Origin: UBA4582 sp047629195
GTDB lineage: Bacteria > Pseudomonadota > Gammaproteobacteria > Pseudomonadales > Azotimanducaceae
Direction of reading: 5' to 3'
Assembly (NCBI GenBank): GCA_047629195.1
Contig: JBLHWY010000026.1
Coordinates: 1-48,743 of the forward strand
Length of the DNA stretch: 48,743 nt
Of the stretch, positions 8,394 to 18,097 are shown piece by piece. Both the position numbers and the translations under genes were made by a program. The notes beneath the pieces were generated by a model that worked only from the letters and a program-made list of their open reading frames with translations, made no database searches and was not told the DNA's origin. Position 1 is the first letter of the stretch; every line of letters starts with the position of its first letter.

Positions 8394-9575
8394 TCACAGC
8401 CCCGGCGCTTCAACATCAATGCCAAGAATCACACGTCCCGAAAGTTCCATCACCGGTTCCCCGACCATCATGTGTTGGGTGGCAACATGTACGTCGCGAA
8501 AATGTTGTTGTAGGCAGGAAGTTTCGAATACTGAGGTGCCACCGACGAGGGTATACATTTTGTCAATGACTTCGACCGCGGTATTCACCGCATGTACATT
8601 CGCTGCTCTTAACTGCTGTCGTTGCTGAACTGTTGGCTCTTGAGTCTGGCAATGGTGCCAAACTTCATCACTTAGTGCGTAGAGATGACTTCGGGCTGCG
8701 GCAAGTTTGGTATCGGCGACGCCCATATCTCGATGGAGACCCGGTCGATGCGCCAATGTACGACGGCTACCCTGAGGTGTTTTCTCATTGGCAATTTTAA
8801 CAACTTCATCAATCGAAGCTCTTGCCATCCCCAGTGCGATCGCACCGATGGGTAGAGCAAGTAAAGCGAATTTAGGGTAACGGTAAATCGGAAGATCCTT
8901 TAAATCTGTCTGCTCTATTGAAGAGGCCATGCGTTGTGCGGGTACCCAGACATTCTTAGCAAGGTAATCGCTGGACCCTGATCCCCTCAGGCCAGAGACA
9001 TGCCAGTTGTCTAAAATTTCAATTTCATCGGGTTTAAAGAAGACGCGCGTCAATATGTTATCTGTACTTTGATGAGGTTCGCCGTTGTTATCGACCTCAT
9101 GAATTCCGCCAGATATCCATGCAGCGTTATGGCTGCCTGAACCCCAACGCCAGTGGCCGTTTATCAAATAGCCTGGTTGACTATCCCTAACCTCAAATTG
9201 GGCAGTACCACTATCTGCAAAAACTCCACTGGTGAGAACATTGATGTTTGTCATCATCTCTTGTTGTTGTTCTGGTCCCAGGGCACCCAGTAAATATTGT
9301 GAAGTTGATCCGATAAACACGCACCATGCGGCAGAGCCGTTAGCGGTTGCCAGGGTCTCGCAAACTTCATACATGACCTTTGGTTCTTGCGCTAGGCCGC
9401 CAATCTGCGAGGGTGTACAAATTCTGTAAAAACCCTTCGCCGCAAGTTTTTCAGCAAGGTCTTGGGGTAGCTGCCTTAACGCGTCTATCTCTGCGCTGCG
9501 GCTCTGAAGTTCAGGAAGGAAATCTAATGCGTCACTAACAAGTTCTATTGGCTTCATCTGCTTCATCTGGCTCAT
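8394..9575 (-). CDS. HsaA-like flavin-dependent monooxygenase (acyl-CoA dehydrogenase fold)
   Basis: The 393-residue protein has the acyl-CoA dehydrogenase fold of group D two-component monooxygenases (HsaA, HpaB-like, DszC families). It shows GGLAQEPKVMYEVCETLA, ANGSAAWCVFIGS, the NGHWRWGSGSHNA beta-strand region, and NWHVSGLRGSGSSDYLA before WVPAQR. HsaA hydroxylates a phenolic secosteroid using reduced flavin from a partner reductase. No reductase is seen nearby. The start overlaps the esterase stop by 4 bp (ATGA). A 9-bp duplication just inside the gene gives MSQMKQMKP, so a slightly later Met could also initiate. Confidence 0.85.
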   Translation of the reverse strand: MSQMKQMKPIELVSDALDFLPELQSRSAEIDALRQLPQDLAEKLAAKGFYRICTPSQIGGLAQEPKVMYEVCETLATANGSAAWCVFIGSTSQYLLGALGPEQQQEMMTNINVLTSGVFADSGTAQFEVRDSQPGYLINGHWRWGSGSHNAAWISGGIHEVDNNGEPHQSTDNILTRVFFKPDEIEILDNWHVSGLRGSGSSDYLAKNVWVPAQRMASSIEQTDLKDLPIYRYPKFALLALPIGAIALGMARASIDEVVKIANEKTPQGSRRTLAHRPGLHRDMGVADTKLAAARSHLYALSDEVWHHCQTQEPTVQQRQQLRAANVHAVNTAVEVIDKMYTLVGGTSVFETSCLQQHFRDVHVATQHMMVGEPVMELSGRVILGIDVEAPGL

Positions 9576-11245
9576 TTTGTGGTCTCTTCGAACAAGGGTT
9601 GTGCATTGGAAATAATGTCAATTTTACTTTTGCGAACACCTTTAACATTGTGAGGTGCAGCATTCAGCCTTTGGGTGTTTAGGGTTGTACGATCAAATTT
9701 CAGCCAAAGCGGTAACTGCGCGCCATTAGGATTCCCAGTTCGGGCAAAATTAGTCCAATACTCAACCATGGTTTGAGAAAGCTTGTGATCATCATCGCGC
9801 CAATCTAGTCCGACACTTCGAGTATTCCCAAACACATAGGCCAGATCACCAGAGTGATATGCGCCACCACTGCGGGGTCCATCTTTCAGTTTGAGATCAG
9901 GATTCTCTGGCCAATAAAGATGGAATGCTGGAGGTACATGATCCATGAAGTAAAGCCAAGTATCGTTGCCTGCGATATCGCTATATTCAGCCCATCTGCG
10001 CATACCGAATGCCATAAATACATCGGTCGCGACCGCGTGTTGAATTTTGCCAGGTGATTCAAACTCTTCGACGTATTCGGCCGCTAATGCTTTCGCATCT
10101 TCACCGACTAAATTGGTGAGATATTTATTCAATTGGTCCTCGGTCAGTGCTTCATTCACTGGGAATAGCTGGTTTCCTTCGCCTGCCAGCGAGCCCAAAA
10201 GCAGAGGCACTTTGGCCTGTCTTCCGGCTCTGAAGGTTTCTATTTGCGGCTCAGGTAGCACCCAGCCATCAATGACAATACGACTCGCATTTCCCCACCC
10301 GGATGCTTCGGAAGCTTTAAGGATCTGTTCTGGACTACTCGCTCTAAGTTCACTGAGGTTGGTCGCTTTCAATTCATTTGCCAGTTTTTCGCCGCGTTGC
10401 TGGCCATTGATGTCATGTTTTGGCGCTGGACCAACGCAAGCCGCGGATTGACCGATTGCTTTGTGGAATAAACCTGTAGCTAGTGGCGATGCCATCAATG
10501 AACAAATACTCTGAGAGCCAGCAGACTGTCCGAAGATTGTGACGTTCTCGGCATCGCCGCCAAATTGTTCTATATTATCTTTTACCCAGTTAAGTGCCGC
10601 AATTTTGTCTAGCAGGCCATAATTGCCTGAGCTCGCGTGTTCCGACTCCTGTGTCAGCCAAGGATGTGCCAGAAAGCCGAATGCTCCGAGTCTGTAGTTA
10701 ATGCTGACTAGTACGACGCCTTGCTGGCTAAGTTTTGTGCCATTAAAAATTTCTGAATGACCTTGGCCACTGGTGTGTGCACCGCCGTGAAACCAGACCA
10801 TGACGGGTTGTTTTTTCACTTCTGTGTTTGACCAAATATTCAGGTAGAGACAATCTTCGCTAACGTCGAACTCGCCTCGAGCCCAAACAAAGCTGCTGGT
10901 GTTGGTAGGCTGAATACACGATTGACTGAATTGATCAGCATTACGAACCCCAGACCAGGCTGTAGGTAACTCTGGTGGTCGCCATCTAAGTTCGCCAATA
11001 GGCGGTTTGGCATAGGGAATACCCTTAAACACGCGGATATTTCGTTCGCTATCTGTCTTCTCACTTGGACGCTCACTGAAGTTCGTGCTGGCAGTACTTT
11101 GAGCCATCACACCTCGTAATTCCCCGTAATTGGTCTGAACGATTTCATTCATTGCTGTTTGTCCCTTTGAAGCAGGTAACGAATTTTCGGTTTGGTCACA
11201 GCTGGCGAGTAGCCAGAATGTCGTAATAATGAAGAGTTGCTTCAT
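9572..11245 (-). CDS. Type-B carboxylesterase lipoprotein
   Basis: The 557-residue alpha/beta hydrolase belongs to the carboxylesterase/cholinesterase family. It has a lipoprotein signal peptide ending in LLASC (lipobox, Cys16), FKGIPYAKPPIGELRW, SEDCLYLNIW, VWFHGGAH (oxyanion hole) and FGQSAGS with nucleophile Ser241. The acidic residue lies in GSLAGEGNQ and the His in GAYHSGDLAYVFG. It should hydrolyse carboxylic esters at the periplasmic or outer-membrane surface. As first gene of the esterase/monooxygenase/LLM set it would supply the free acid or alcohol for the oxidations (inference). The start is ATG at 11245. The 170-bp gap to the divergent BCCT gene must hold both promoters, but none is obvious. 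Confidence 0.93.
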   Translation of the reverse strand: MKQLFIITTFWLLASCDQTENSLPASKGQTAMNEIVQTNYGELRGVMAQSTASTNFSERPSEKTDSERNIRVFKGIPYAKPPIGELRWRPPELPTAWSGVRNADQFSQSCIQPTNTSSFVWARGEFDVSEDCLYLNIWSNTEVKKQPVMVWFHGGAHTSGQGHSEIFNGTKLSQQGVVLVSINYRLGAFGFLAHPWLTQESEHASSGNYGLLDKIAALNWVKDNIEQFGGDAENVTIFGQSAGSQSICSLMASPLATGLFHKAIGQSAACVGPAPKHDINGQQRGEKLANELKATNLSELRASSPEQILKASEASGWGNASRIVIDGWVLPEPQIETFRAGRQAKVPLLLGSLAGEGNQLFPVNEALTEDQLNKYLTNLVGEDAKALAAEYVEEFESPGKIQHAVATDVFMAFGMRRWAEYSDIAGNDTWLYFMDHVPPAFHLYWPENPDLKLKDGPRSGGAYHSGDLAYVFGNTRSVGLDWRDDDHKLSQTMVEYWTNFARTGNPNGAQLPLWLKFDRTTLNTQRLNAAPHNVKGVRKSKIDIISNAQPLFEETTK

Positions 11246-11415
11246 TGGTTAACCCGAATGGTATTAGTTGACTGATGCTATCGTAAATAGGTTCCAAAAA
11301 TAAGATGCATGTGGCTCATTTGAAGCCATCTTTTCTTTATCTTCAGCCCGCTGATTAGCCGGTAAGCATGAATATTGTTATGGTGTCTTCCCTGTCACAG
11401 CCATGAGACGTCTGC

Positions 11416-12945
11416 TTGTCCCTCCTCGAGATAAAACAGCACCCTTACCAACCGCTTTCCTTTTTTGTCATTCTACTACTCATGTTATTTGTCGGCTTTG
11501 CCGCAATTGACGTTGAACAAGCCGGTGTCGTTTTTCTCGGTATCAGAGACGAAGTCGTGAGTCGCTTCGATATGCTGTTTAACTGGACTGTCAGTCTTGT
11601 ACTTTTGCTAGTGATCGTCGCCTGTTTTCATCCTCGCGCGAAGGTGCGCCTCGGCAAAGATGATGATCGTCCGGATTTTAGCTACCTTGCATGGTTTTCA
11701 ATGTTGTTCAGTGCTGGACTCGCATCTGGTATTTTGTATTGGGGCACAGCGGAGCCTATTACGCACATGTTGAACAATCCCTTCCTTGCGATGCGTGGCG
11801 AGTTGCCTGGCACCGCTGAGGCAGCAGTAACGGCAGTCAGTGTCACCGCTTTTCATTGGGGGTTTCATGGTTGGGGTCTTTATGTGCTGGTTGGACTTTG
11901 CATTGGACTTGGCGCTTATCGTTATGATTTACCATTAACCTTCGGCACAGCATTTTCGCCGCTTACAGGTTTTAAGGCGTTGCCAAACGGCATCTCACAA
12001 GCGATCGATGTAGTCGCTGTTTTGGGTACAGTGTTTGGTGTTGCGACCTCCATTGGTCTGGCCGTTGGTGGCATGAATGCCACGCTCGGCGCCCTGATTG
12101 ATTTTGAAATGAGTACCACCAGTCAGATCGCGATAGTCGTGCTGGTGAGTTGTTTGGGTATTCTCTCCGCAGTGACGGGAGTGTCCAGAGGTATCAGGTT
12201 CTTAAGCGAATTGAATGTCTGGATCAGTGTGGGTCTTGTATTGGTGATTATTATTGTTGGTCCAACGCAATGGCTTTTCGAGGTTTTTGTTGGGAGTACG
12301 ATTGATTATGTCGCGAACGTCATTCCTATGGGATTTTGGACTGCTGAAAGTGCGGCGAACAAAGCATGGCAATCTGCATGGACCGTTTTTTATTGGGGTT
12401 GGTGGTTAGCCTGGGCGCCTTTCGTTGGATTATTTGTCGCGAGAATATCCAAAGGGCGCACGATGAGAGAATTCATTGTCGCGGTTTTGTTTGTGCCCGC
12501 GTTGATTATTCTTCTGTGGATGTCTGTCTTTGGTGGCACTGCAGTTCATCAGGAACTGCAACAAGCGGGGTCGGTGAGTGAGATTGTCGTGGCTGACTAT
12601 AGTCAGGGGATCGTGACCGTATTCGACAATCTTGGTTCCGAGTTCCTGCGGCAAGCATTAGTCGGCACTGCAGCATTCCTTTTGTTTACCTGGCTGATTA
12701 CATCTCTCGATTCTGCCACGTTAGTGCTATGTCATTTACTAAGGGTCGATCATCTGCAATCGATGAAAGTATTCTGGGGTTTCATGTTAGGCGCTATTAC
12801 CTGCGTGCTGATAGTGGTTGGCGGTGTCTCAGCGCTACAAGCGGCCTCAATTATTATAGGTCTACCTCTCGCGTTTCTGATTTTAGCGATTGCTGCAGGA
12901 TTGATCCGTTATCTAGTGCTACCCGTGCCTAAGCTGGCGCAGTAA
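11416..12945 (+). CDS. BCCT-family (betaine/choline/carnitine) transporter
   Basis: The 509-residue protein has about 12 membrane segments. BCCT hallmarks are SAGLASGILYWGTAEPI, FHWGFHGWGLYVLVGL, FGVATSIGLAVGGMN and the signature WAPFVGLFVARISKGRTMREF. BCCT carriers import quaternary ammonium or sulfonium compounds (betaine, carnitine, choline, DMSP) using sodium or protons. The start is TTG at 11416: an in-frame TGA lies just upstream at 11404, and the next Met would delete half of TM1. It is divergent from the esterase operon. Importing a carnitine- or betaine-like ester for that esterase is possible but speculative. Confidence 0.93.
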   Translation: MSLLEIKQHPYQPLSFFVILLLMLFVGFAAIDVEQAGVVFLGIRDEVVSRFDMLFNWTVSLVLLLVIVACFHPRAKVRLGKDDDRPDFSYLAWFSMLFSAGLASGILYWGTAEPITHMLNNPFLAMRGELPGTAEAAVTAVSVTAFHWGFHGWGLYVLVGLCIGLGAYRYDLPLTFGTAFSPLTGFKALPNGISQAIDVVAVLGTVFGVATSIGLAVGGMNATLGALIDFEMSTTSQIAIVVLVSCLGILSAVTGVSRGIRFLSELNVWISVGLVLVIIIVGPTQWLFEVFVGSTIDYVANVIPMGFWTAESAANKAWQSAWTVFYWGWWLAWAPFVGLFVARISKGRTMREFIVAVLFVPALIILLWMSVFGGTAVHQELQQAGSVSEIVVADYSQGIVTVFDNLGSEFLRQALVGTAAFLLFTWLITSLDSATLVLCHLLRVDHLQSMKVFWGFMLGAITCVLIVVGGVSALQAASIIIGLPLAFLILAIAAGLIRYLVLPVPKLAQ

Positions 12946-12996
12946 GCTCGCAATATAAGCTAATACGCCAGGTTCAGCCTGTTAATTCGCCGTCCT

Positions 12997-13025
12997 ATTT
13001 AGCGCGCCCTACTAGCGCGCTAAAT
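12997..13025. terminator. Bidirectional hairpin terminator between convergent genes
   Basis: A perfect 11-bp inverted repeat (atttagcgcgc at 12997-13007, gcgcgctaaat at 13015-13025) with a 7-nt loop lies between the converging BCCT and carboxylase genes. The outer AT pairs give short T-runs on both strands. Confidence 0.7.
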
Positions 13026-13042
13026 GAAGAGAAATAACTGGC

Positions 13043-16000
13043 TTACCAGGCATCAATCGAAGATCGGCGTTTGCCGGGACCTTTTGGTTCTCTGCGAATC
13101 GATTTCATGATATTGCTCACCCAATGGCGGGAATCAGCGGGATCGATTGTATCGTCAACGCTGAAAAGAGAAGCGTAGTTCAACGCTTTACCTGTTGCAT
13201 AAGCTTTTGCGACCATTTTCTCGTAAGCTTCCAGACGTTCATCTGGATCTTCTATAGCGGCCAATTCGGCGCGGTAGCCCAATTTCACGCTGCCCTCTAA
13301 CCCCATGCCTCCGTATTCTCCAGTAGGCCATGAGACCGTAAAGAAAGGCGTCTTGTAGGAACCGCCGGCCATTGCGATGGCGCCAAGCCCGTAGGCTTTT
13401 CTGAGAACAATAGTAAAGAAGGGGACAGATAAGTTTGCGCCGGTTAAAAACATTCGGCTTGAATGTCGAACCAGTGCCGTCTTTTCTATTTCAGGGCCAA
13501 CCATAATTCCCGGCGTATCACAGAGATAGAGCAGCGGGATATCAAAGCCATCACAAAGCTGCATAAAGCGCGCACCTTTATCAGCGCCGTCCGCGTCGAT
13601 CGCGCCGCCAAGGTGACTTGGATTGTTGGCGATCACGCCCATTGGCATGCCCTCGACTCTGATGAACGAGGTGATGCAGCCGACGCCAAATTTTTCCCGG
13701 ATCTCCAACACTGAATTTGTGTCGGCGAGTGTTTCTATAATACTTCTGACATTGTAGGCTCGAAGGCGATTTTCCGGAATAATTCTGCGCATCAAGCGTT
13801 GGTCCGGTTTTGTCCACGTCTGTGTCTTGCCTTGGAAATAGCTGAGATATTTTTTTGCTACGGTGACGGCTTCCTCTTCGTCTTTGACCAGAATGTCGAC
13901 GACACCGTTCGGAACCTGGACTGACATGGGGCCGATTTCTTCAGGTGAATAAATGCCTAGGCCGCCGCCTTCGATCATGGCAGGTCCTCCCATGCCAATA
14001 TTGGAACCTTCTGTGGCGATAATAAGATCACAGCAACCTAACAATGACGCATTACCTGCAAAACATCGTCCTGAAGTAATACCGATCATTGGCACCAGTC
14101 CACTGAGTTGCGCAAATCGGGCAAAGGTTGTTGTGCCTTCGCCTCCTATACCGTCTGTATCTCCTGGCCTGCCACCGCCGCCCTCGGCGAAAATGACCAT
14201 TGGCATTCGGCCCTCCTCAGCAACTCGAATCATTCGGTCTGTTTTCCTGTGGTTCTGCCCGCCTTGAGTGCCAGCGAAAACGGTGTAGTCATAGGACATC
14301 AGCACACATCGATTATCTGGTTCACCGAACAAATCACTGTTTACCGCGCCAACACCTGTAATCATGCCGTCTGCGGGACTCTTATCTATCAAGTCTTCCA
14401 TTGTTCGACGTCGTCGCTGAGCAGCGAGCACCAGTTGGCCATATTCTATGAATGTCTCAGAATCACACATGTCTTGAATGTTTTCTCGTGCCGTTCTTTG
14501 TTTAGTTTTGCGCCGACGAGCTACTGCAGTGGGTCGAAATTCATCTAAAGTCGTTTTTCGTCTCGCAACAATCTCGGCTAAATCAGGTCGAATTTCATCA
14601 AGGTCGACTTCTTCTTCCTCTAATGCGAGTGCCGCTTCAACTTCCTGTTCATCAATTTGAAGTAGCGGTTGTTTTTCGTAAATCGTTTCGCCAACGACAA
14701 TACCGAGCTGATTGACGACACCACTGAACTGAGCCTGTATTTCATGCTCCATTTTCATGGAATCCATAATCATGAGCGGCTGGCCTGACAAAACCTTGTC
14801 ACCAGTGCTAACCATGATCTCGATAATGGTGCCCTGCATCGGCGACTTGAGCCACGAATCATCAATTGAAGACGCTTCAAATTGCGCACTTTTTACCTGC
14901 TGGCCGAATGCTAGTACCGCCAAGGGGTCGTTTGAATCTAGCGTAGCACCAGCACGGTTAGCGCTTGTTTGTGGTTGTTGGCTCGCGTAATGAGCCTGGT
15001 GCATGTCTTCACCAAGCAGCGCTTCGACATTTTCGTCTATGAACCTAGTGTGGTACTCAATGCTACCTACGGCAGTCGATTGCAGTAAGCTTTGCAGGAA
15101 GGAAATGTTGGTCGCGACACCTTCTAGTTGAAATTCACATAGCGATCGGTACGCATTTGTGAGTGCGGCTTTAAAGTCGCTGCCCCCAAATGCGCTGCGA
15201 TGATGAATGATCAATTTGGCGAGCATTGAATCGAAGCCCGGATTTGTGGCATAGCCAGCGTAAGCATAAGTATCCAATCGAACGCCCGGACCAGACGGTG
15301 GATTAAAAGCAGTTATTGTGCCGCCTGAAGGTCGCACCGAACCATCGGCTTGCATCGTTTCCATGTTGATCCGAAGTTGAATCGCATACCCCGGTTTTTT
15401 AACCTGACTAATTTCTAGGTCCTTAAGTGACTCGCCCCCTGCTATGCGTAGTTGAGCCTCGACTAAGTCGATGTCATATATTTCTTCAGTGATGGTATGC
15501 TCGACTTGAAGTCGCGCGTTCGCCTCGATAAAAGCCCATGCTTGCTGATCGCTATTAACGAGAAACTCGAAAGTTCCTGCACCCCGATAGTTCGTCGCCT
15601 TTGCTAATTTTTCGGCCGCCGCTGTTAGCTCAATTCTGACATCCTCGTTCAAATCAGGGGCGGGTGCTATTTCGATAATTTTTTGATGTCTTCGCTGTAG
15701 TGAGCAGTCGCGCTCGCCAAGACAAATAACATCGCCGCTGCCGTCTCCCAAAACTTGAATCTCAATATGACGAACATTGGGTAAGTAGGCTTCGACGTAT
15801 AGTGCGTCGTCGCCAAAGGCAGCCAATGCTTCACGTCCGCTTTGGTTATATGCCTGTTCCAAATCATCAGCATGATCGACGACTCTTACGCCGCGACCAC
15901 CGCCGCCTGCGATTGCTTTAATGATCATGGACTTGCCGCTTAGTGAAGCTAAAAACAGCCCAGCAGCACTGAGCGTTGTTGCCGACTGAGTGCCAGGAAT

Positions 16001-16387
16001 TACCGGTACGTCATTTTCGATCGCAAAACGTCTCGCTTCAGATTTGTCACCAAACAGTGCGAGAGTGTCATTGTCTGGTCCAACATATTTGATGCCTGCC
16101 AAGTCACATGCGTTAGCAAATCCGGCGACTTCGCTTAAAAAGCCATAACCAGGATGTATTGCATCGCAGCCAGCATTCAACGCGACTTGAATAAGTTGTT
16201 CTATATCAAGATAAGCGGCAGCACCTCGACCCTCAAGAGGGAATGCCTCATCAGCGCGGTAGACGTGTAAAGACTGTTGATCGTCAGCGGGATAAACAGC
16301 GACTGTCTTAATTCCCATATTGACAGCGGTTCTCATAATTCGTATCGCTATTTCAGCGCGATTTGCGACAAGTAGTTTCTCTATCAT
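13043..16387 (-). CDS. Single-chain biotin-dependent acyl-CoA carboxylase (BC-BCCP-CT fusion)
   Basis: The 1114-residue polypeptide holds all parts of an acyl-CoA carboxylase. Residues 1 to about 450 are biotin carboxylase (IEKLLVANRAEIAIR, the ATP-grasp GGGGRG loop at 161-166, ERDCSLQRRHQKIIE, EANARLQVEHTITEE). A biotinyl domain follows with MDSMKMEH and biotin attachment at Lys545. After an acidic linker, residues from about 615 form the carboxyltransferase (FAEGGGGRPGDTDG, SGRCFAGNASLLGCCD, LCDTPGIMVGPE, SWPTGEYGGMGLEG). The order matches the single-chain long-chain acyl-CoA carboxylases described from mycobacteria and some other bacteria. It carboxylates an acyl-CoA with ATP and bicarbonate in the cytoplasm; chain-length preference cannot be read. 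SMKM replaces the usual AMKM. A GAGGA Shine-Dalgarno lies about 10 bp upstream of the ATG. Confidence 0.95.
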   Translation of the reverse strand: MIEKLLVANRAEIAIRIMRTAVNMGIKTVAVYPADDQQSLHVYRADEAFPLEGRGAAAYLDIEQLIQVALNAGCDAIHPGYGFLSEVAGFANACDLAGIKYVGPDNDTLALFGDKSEARRFAIENDVPVIPGTQSATTLSAAGLFLASLSGKSMIIKAIAGGGGRGVRVVDHADDLEQAYNQSGREALAAFGDDALYVEAYLPNVRHIEIQVLGDGSGDVICLGERDCSLQRRHQKIIEIAPAPDLNEDVRIELTAAAEKLAKATNYRGAGTFEFLVNSDQQAWAFIEANARLQVEHTITEEIYDIDLVEAQLRIAGGESLKDLEISQVKKPGYAIQLRINMETMQADGSVRPSGGTITAFNPPSGPGVRLDTYAYAGYATNPGFDSMLAKLIIHHRSAFGGSDFKAALTNAYRSLCEFQLEGVATNISFLQSLLQSTAVGSIEYHTRFIDENVEALLGEDMHQAHYASQQPQTSANRAGATLDSNDPLAVLAFGQQVKSAQFEASSIDDSWLKSPMQGTIIEIMVSTGDKVLSGQPLMIMDSMKMEHEIQAQFSGVVNQLGIVVGETIYEKQPLLQIDEQEVEAALALEEEEVDLDEIRPDLAEIVARRKTTLDEFRPTAVARRRKTKQRTARENIQDMCDSETFIEYGQLVLAAQRRRRTMEDLIDKSPADGMITGVGAVNSDLFGEPDNRCVLMSYDYTVFAGTQGGQNHRKTDRMIRVAEEGRMPMVIFAEGGGGRPGDTDGIGGEGTTTFARFAQLSGLVPMIGITSGRCFAGNASLLGCCDLIIATEGSNIGMGGPAMIEGGGLGIYSPEEIGPMSVQVPNGVVDILVKDEEEAVTVAKKYLSYFQGKTQTWTKPDQRLMRRIIPENRLRAYNVRSIIETLADTNSVLEIREKFGVGCITSFIRVEGMPMGVIANNPSHLGGAIDADGADKGARFMQLCDGFDIPLLYLCDTPGIMVGPEIEKTALVRHSSRMFLTGANLSVPFFTIVLRKAYGLGAIAMAGGSYKTPFFTVSWPTGEYGGMGLEGSVKLGYRAELAAIEDPDERLEAYEKMVAKAYATGKALNYASLFSVDDTIDPADSRHWVSNIMKSIRREPKGPGKRRSSIDAW

Positions 16388-16485
16388 GGGTTTTGCTTCC
16401 TCGATGCAATAATTTTTTAAGTGAGTCTATTGGGTTTCCCGTAAGCCCTAACTGTTCAGCTAACAATTTCCTTTCATGACGGGTG

Positions 16486-17898
16486 CTAGCTTCTCGCCTG
16501 TCGTTCTGCAAGTTTGCTCAAATTAGCGTCATGGTGGTTTCTATCGATTTTGTAGCGGCTAACGCAATACAAACCAATTAAATACAGACAGCAGTAAAGG
16601 GGTAAAAATAAGGTTGCCAAATCGAGACGAATCTCATTGGTAACCTGATCAAGATGGGTAACGCCATCTAGCCCAACCAGGGAGATGATCGTGCCTGCGC
16701 CGATGATACCGCCTGCTGAAATTGCTTTGCCAGCAAATCCCCTAGCGGCGTAAAACAATCCTTCGGAGCGCCTATCTGTTGCAACTTCACTATCTTCAAC
16801 GACATCCGCCATCATTGAATCAAGCAATACGCCACCAATAATACTGCAGATAACTTCTGCCACGATGAATACGCTATATATCCCAAGGCTTAACCAACTG
16901 CCGAGTTCTGGCCAATAACCGGTTAGCAGCAAAATATAGGGAATCGGATAGAGACTAATATTCACAAGGATTGCACCAATCGCCGCATTTTTCTTGCCAT
17001 ACTTTTTGCCGAAAAAGGGTGCGGCCCAGTAAGCAACAAGCGGAGAGATCATGACGCCAGCGCCGGTTGCTGCGATTTGTGTGCCACTAAAGCCAAAGAA
17101 ATAGGTTGTGTTGTATAGATATAATGCTGTGCCTAAGCCACCGGCGATGCCGACGATGAGGCCGTACAAAAACAACGCAGCAAAATTTTTGTTCTTAACA
17201 GACTGAAGTATTTCAGCGATCTCTTTTGTGATTTCTTTGAATTTAAATCTATCGGTAGGTTTAGGTAACTCTGCCATCACCTTTTGGGTACCGAGCGCTG
17301 AAATAACAATGACTAACGCGATGATGAGTGCGCCTACAGTGCCATAAATGCTATATCCGGTTTGAACCGCAACACCGTAGGCACCCACCCAAAATAGAAA
17401 ATTGATGGTATGTAGGCCGTTGCCACCGTACCAACCAAAACCATATCTGAGTGCTAACCATTTGTTGCGTGCGTCGTAATCTTTTTCGAGATCTGGCAAC
17501 ATTGCCGTAGAAGGAACCTCAAAGAGTGTTGTGCCGGTCCTGATTAGTAGCGCCATTATCAATACGTAAAAGAAGGCAGAATTGCCATCTAGTTCGATTA
17601 ACGGATTGAATAAGGCGTAGAACGAGAAGGGTAGTAATAAAAGTGCGGCATACATAAATGGATGTCTGCGACCGAGCCGAGAGTGGGTTTTGTCAGACCA
17701 GTGACCCAGTAGGAGATCTGAAACTGCATCCCAGATCATTGCGATTGCGAGTGCAAGGGACGCAAGGTAACCGGGAACGCCTAAGACTTGATTGCAATAG
17801 ATAAGTAACAGGTAACTAAAGGCATTGTTTTTTATGCCATAGGCCATCGAAGCCGAGCCGTAGAACCAGAATATCGGTCTTTTCTCTAGTCTTTCCAA
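16486..17898 (-). CDS. MFS transporter, GPH (glycoside-pentoside-hexuronide) type
   Basis: The 470-residue membrane protein has 12 predicted helices and the GPH-family loop AMIWDAVSDLLLGHWSDKTH followed by SRLGRRHPFMY between TM2 and TM4. A central GFSGTQIAATGAGVMISP segment and a late EVATDRRSEGLFYAARGF motif are also typical. GPH members are cation symporters, classically for sugars, but many in aerobic marine and soil proteobacteria lie beside catabolic genes for non-sugar acids. The start is TTG at 17898, supported by an AGAGGGA ribosome binding site about 8 bp upstream. It lies 98 bp upstream of the carboxylase and probably shares its transcript. Confidence 0.85.
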   Translation of the reverse strand: MERLEKRPIFWFYGSASMAYGIKNNAFSYLLLIYCNQVLGVPGYLASLALAIAMIWDAVSDLLLGHWSDKTHSRLGRRHPFMYAALLLLPFSFYALFNPLIELDGNSAFFYVLIMALLIRTGTTLFEVPSTAMLPDLEKDYDARNKWLALRYGFGWYGGNGLHTINFLFWVGAYGVAVQTGYSIYGTVGALIIALVIVISALGTQKVMAELPKPTDRFKFKEITKEIAEILQSVKNKNFAALFLYGLIVGIAGGLGTALYLYNTTYFFGFSGTQIAATGAGVMISPLVAYWAAPFFGKKYGKKNAAIGAILVNISLYPIPYILLLTGYWPELGSWLSLGIYSVFIVAEVICSIIGGVLLDSMMADVVEDSEVATDRRSEGLFYAARGFAGKAISAGGIIGAGTIISLVGLDGVTHLDQVTNEIRLDLATLFLPLYCCLYLIGLYCVSRYKIDRNHHDANLSKLAERQARS

Positions 17899-18024
17899 TT
17901 AGTTGTCCCTCTCTCTAATTTCGTTATCTTAAAATTGACGATTCACTTAATCGTACCACGAAGAGAAGTCGGCATAGCAATAGTTGCCTGCGAGGTAACT
18001 TTTTTATTAATTCGGTAAATCAAC

Positions 18025-18053
18025 TTGTACGAGAGGGTGACATGCAGTATAAA
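18025..18053 (+). promoter_or_regulatory. Possible sigma70-type promoter for the VOC gene
   Basis: TTGTAC at 18025-18030 and TATAAA at 18048-18053 are separated by 17 bp, 45 bp upstream of the VOC ATG. The -10 is good and the -35 weak. This is a pattern match only. Confidence 0.35.
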
Positions 18054-18097
18054 TTTTTGTCATACCTTCAAGATTTAATTACTCGGAGCAAAGAGAT

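Noticed and set aside
13463..15873. Several 60-150 codon frames antisense or frame-shifted within the carboxylase gene
   Set aside because: The minus-strand carboxylase is unbroken with all family motifs; the others are shadows without recognisable domains.
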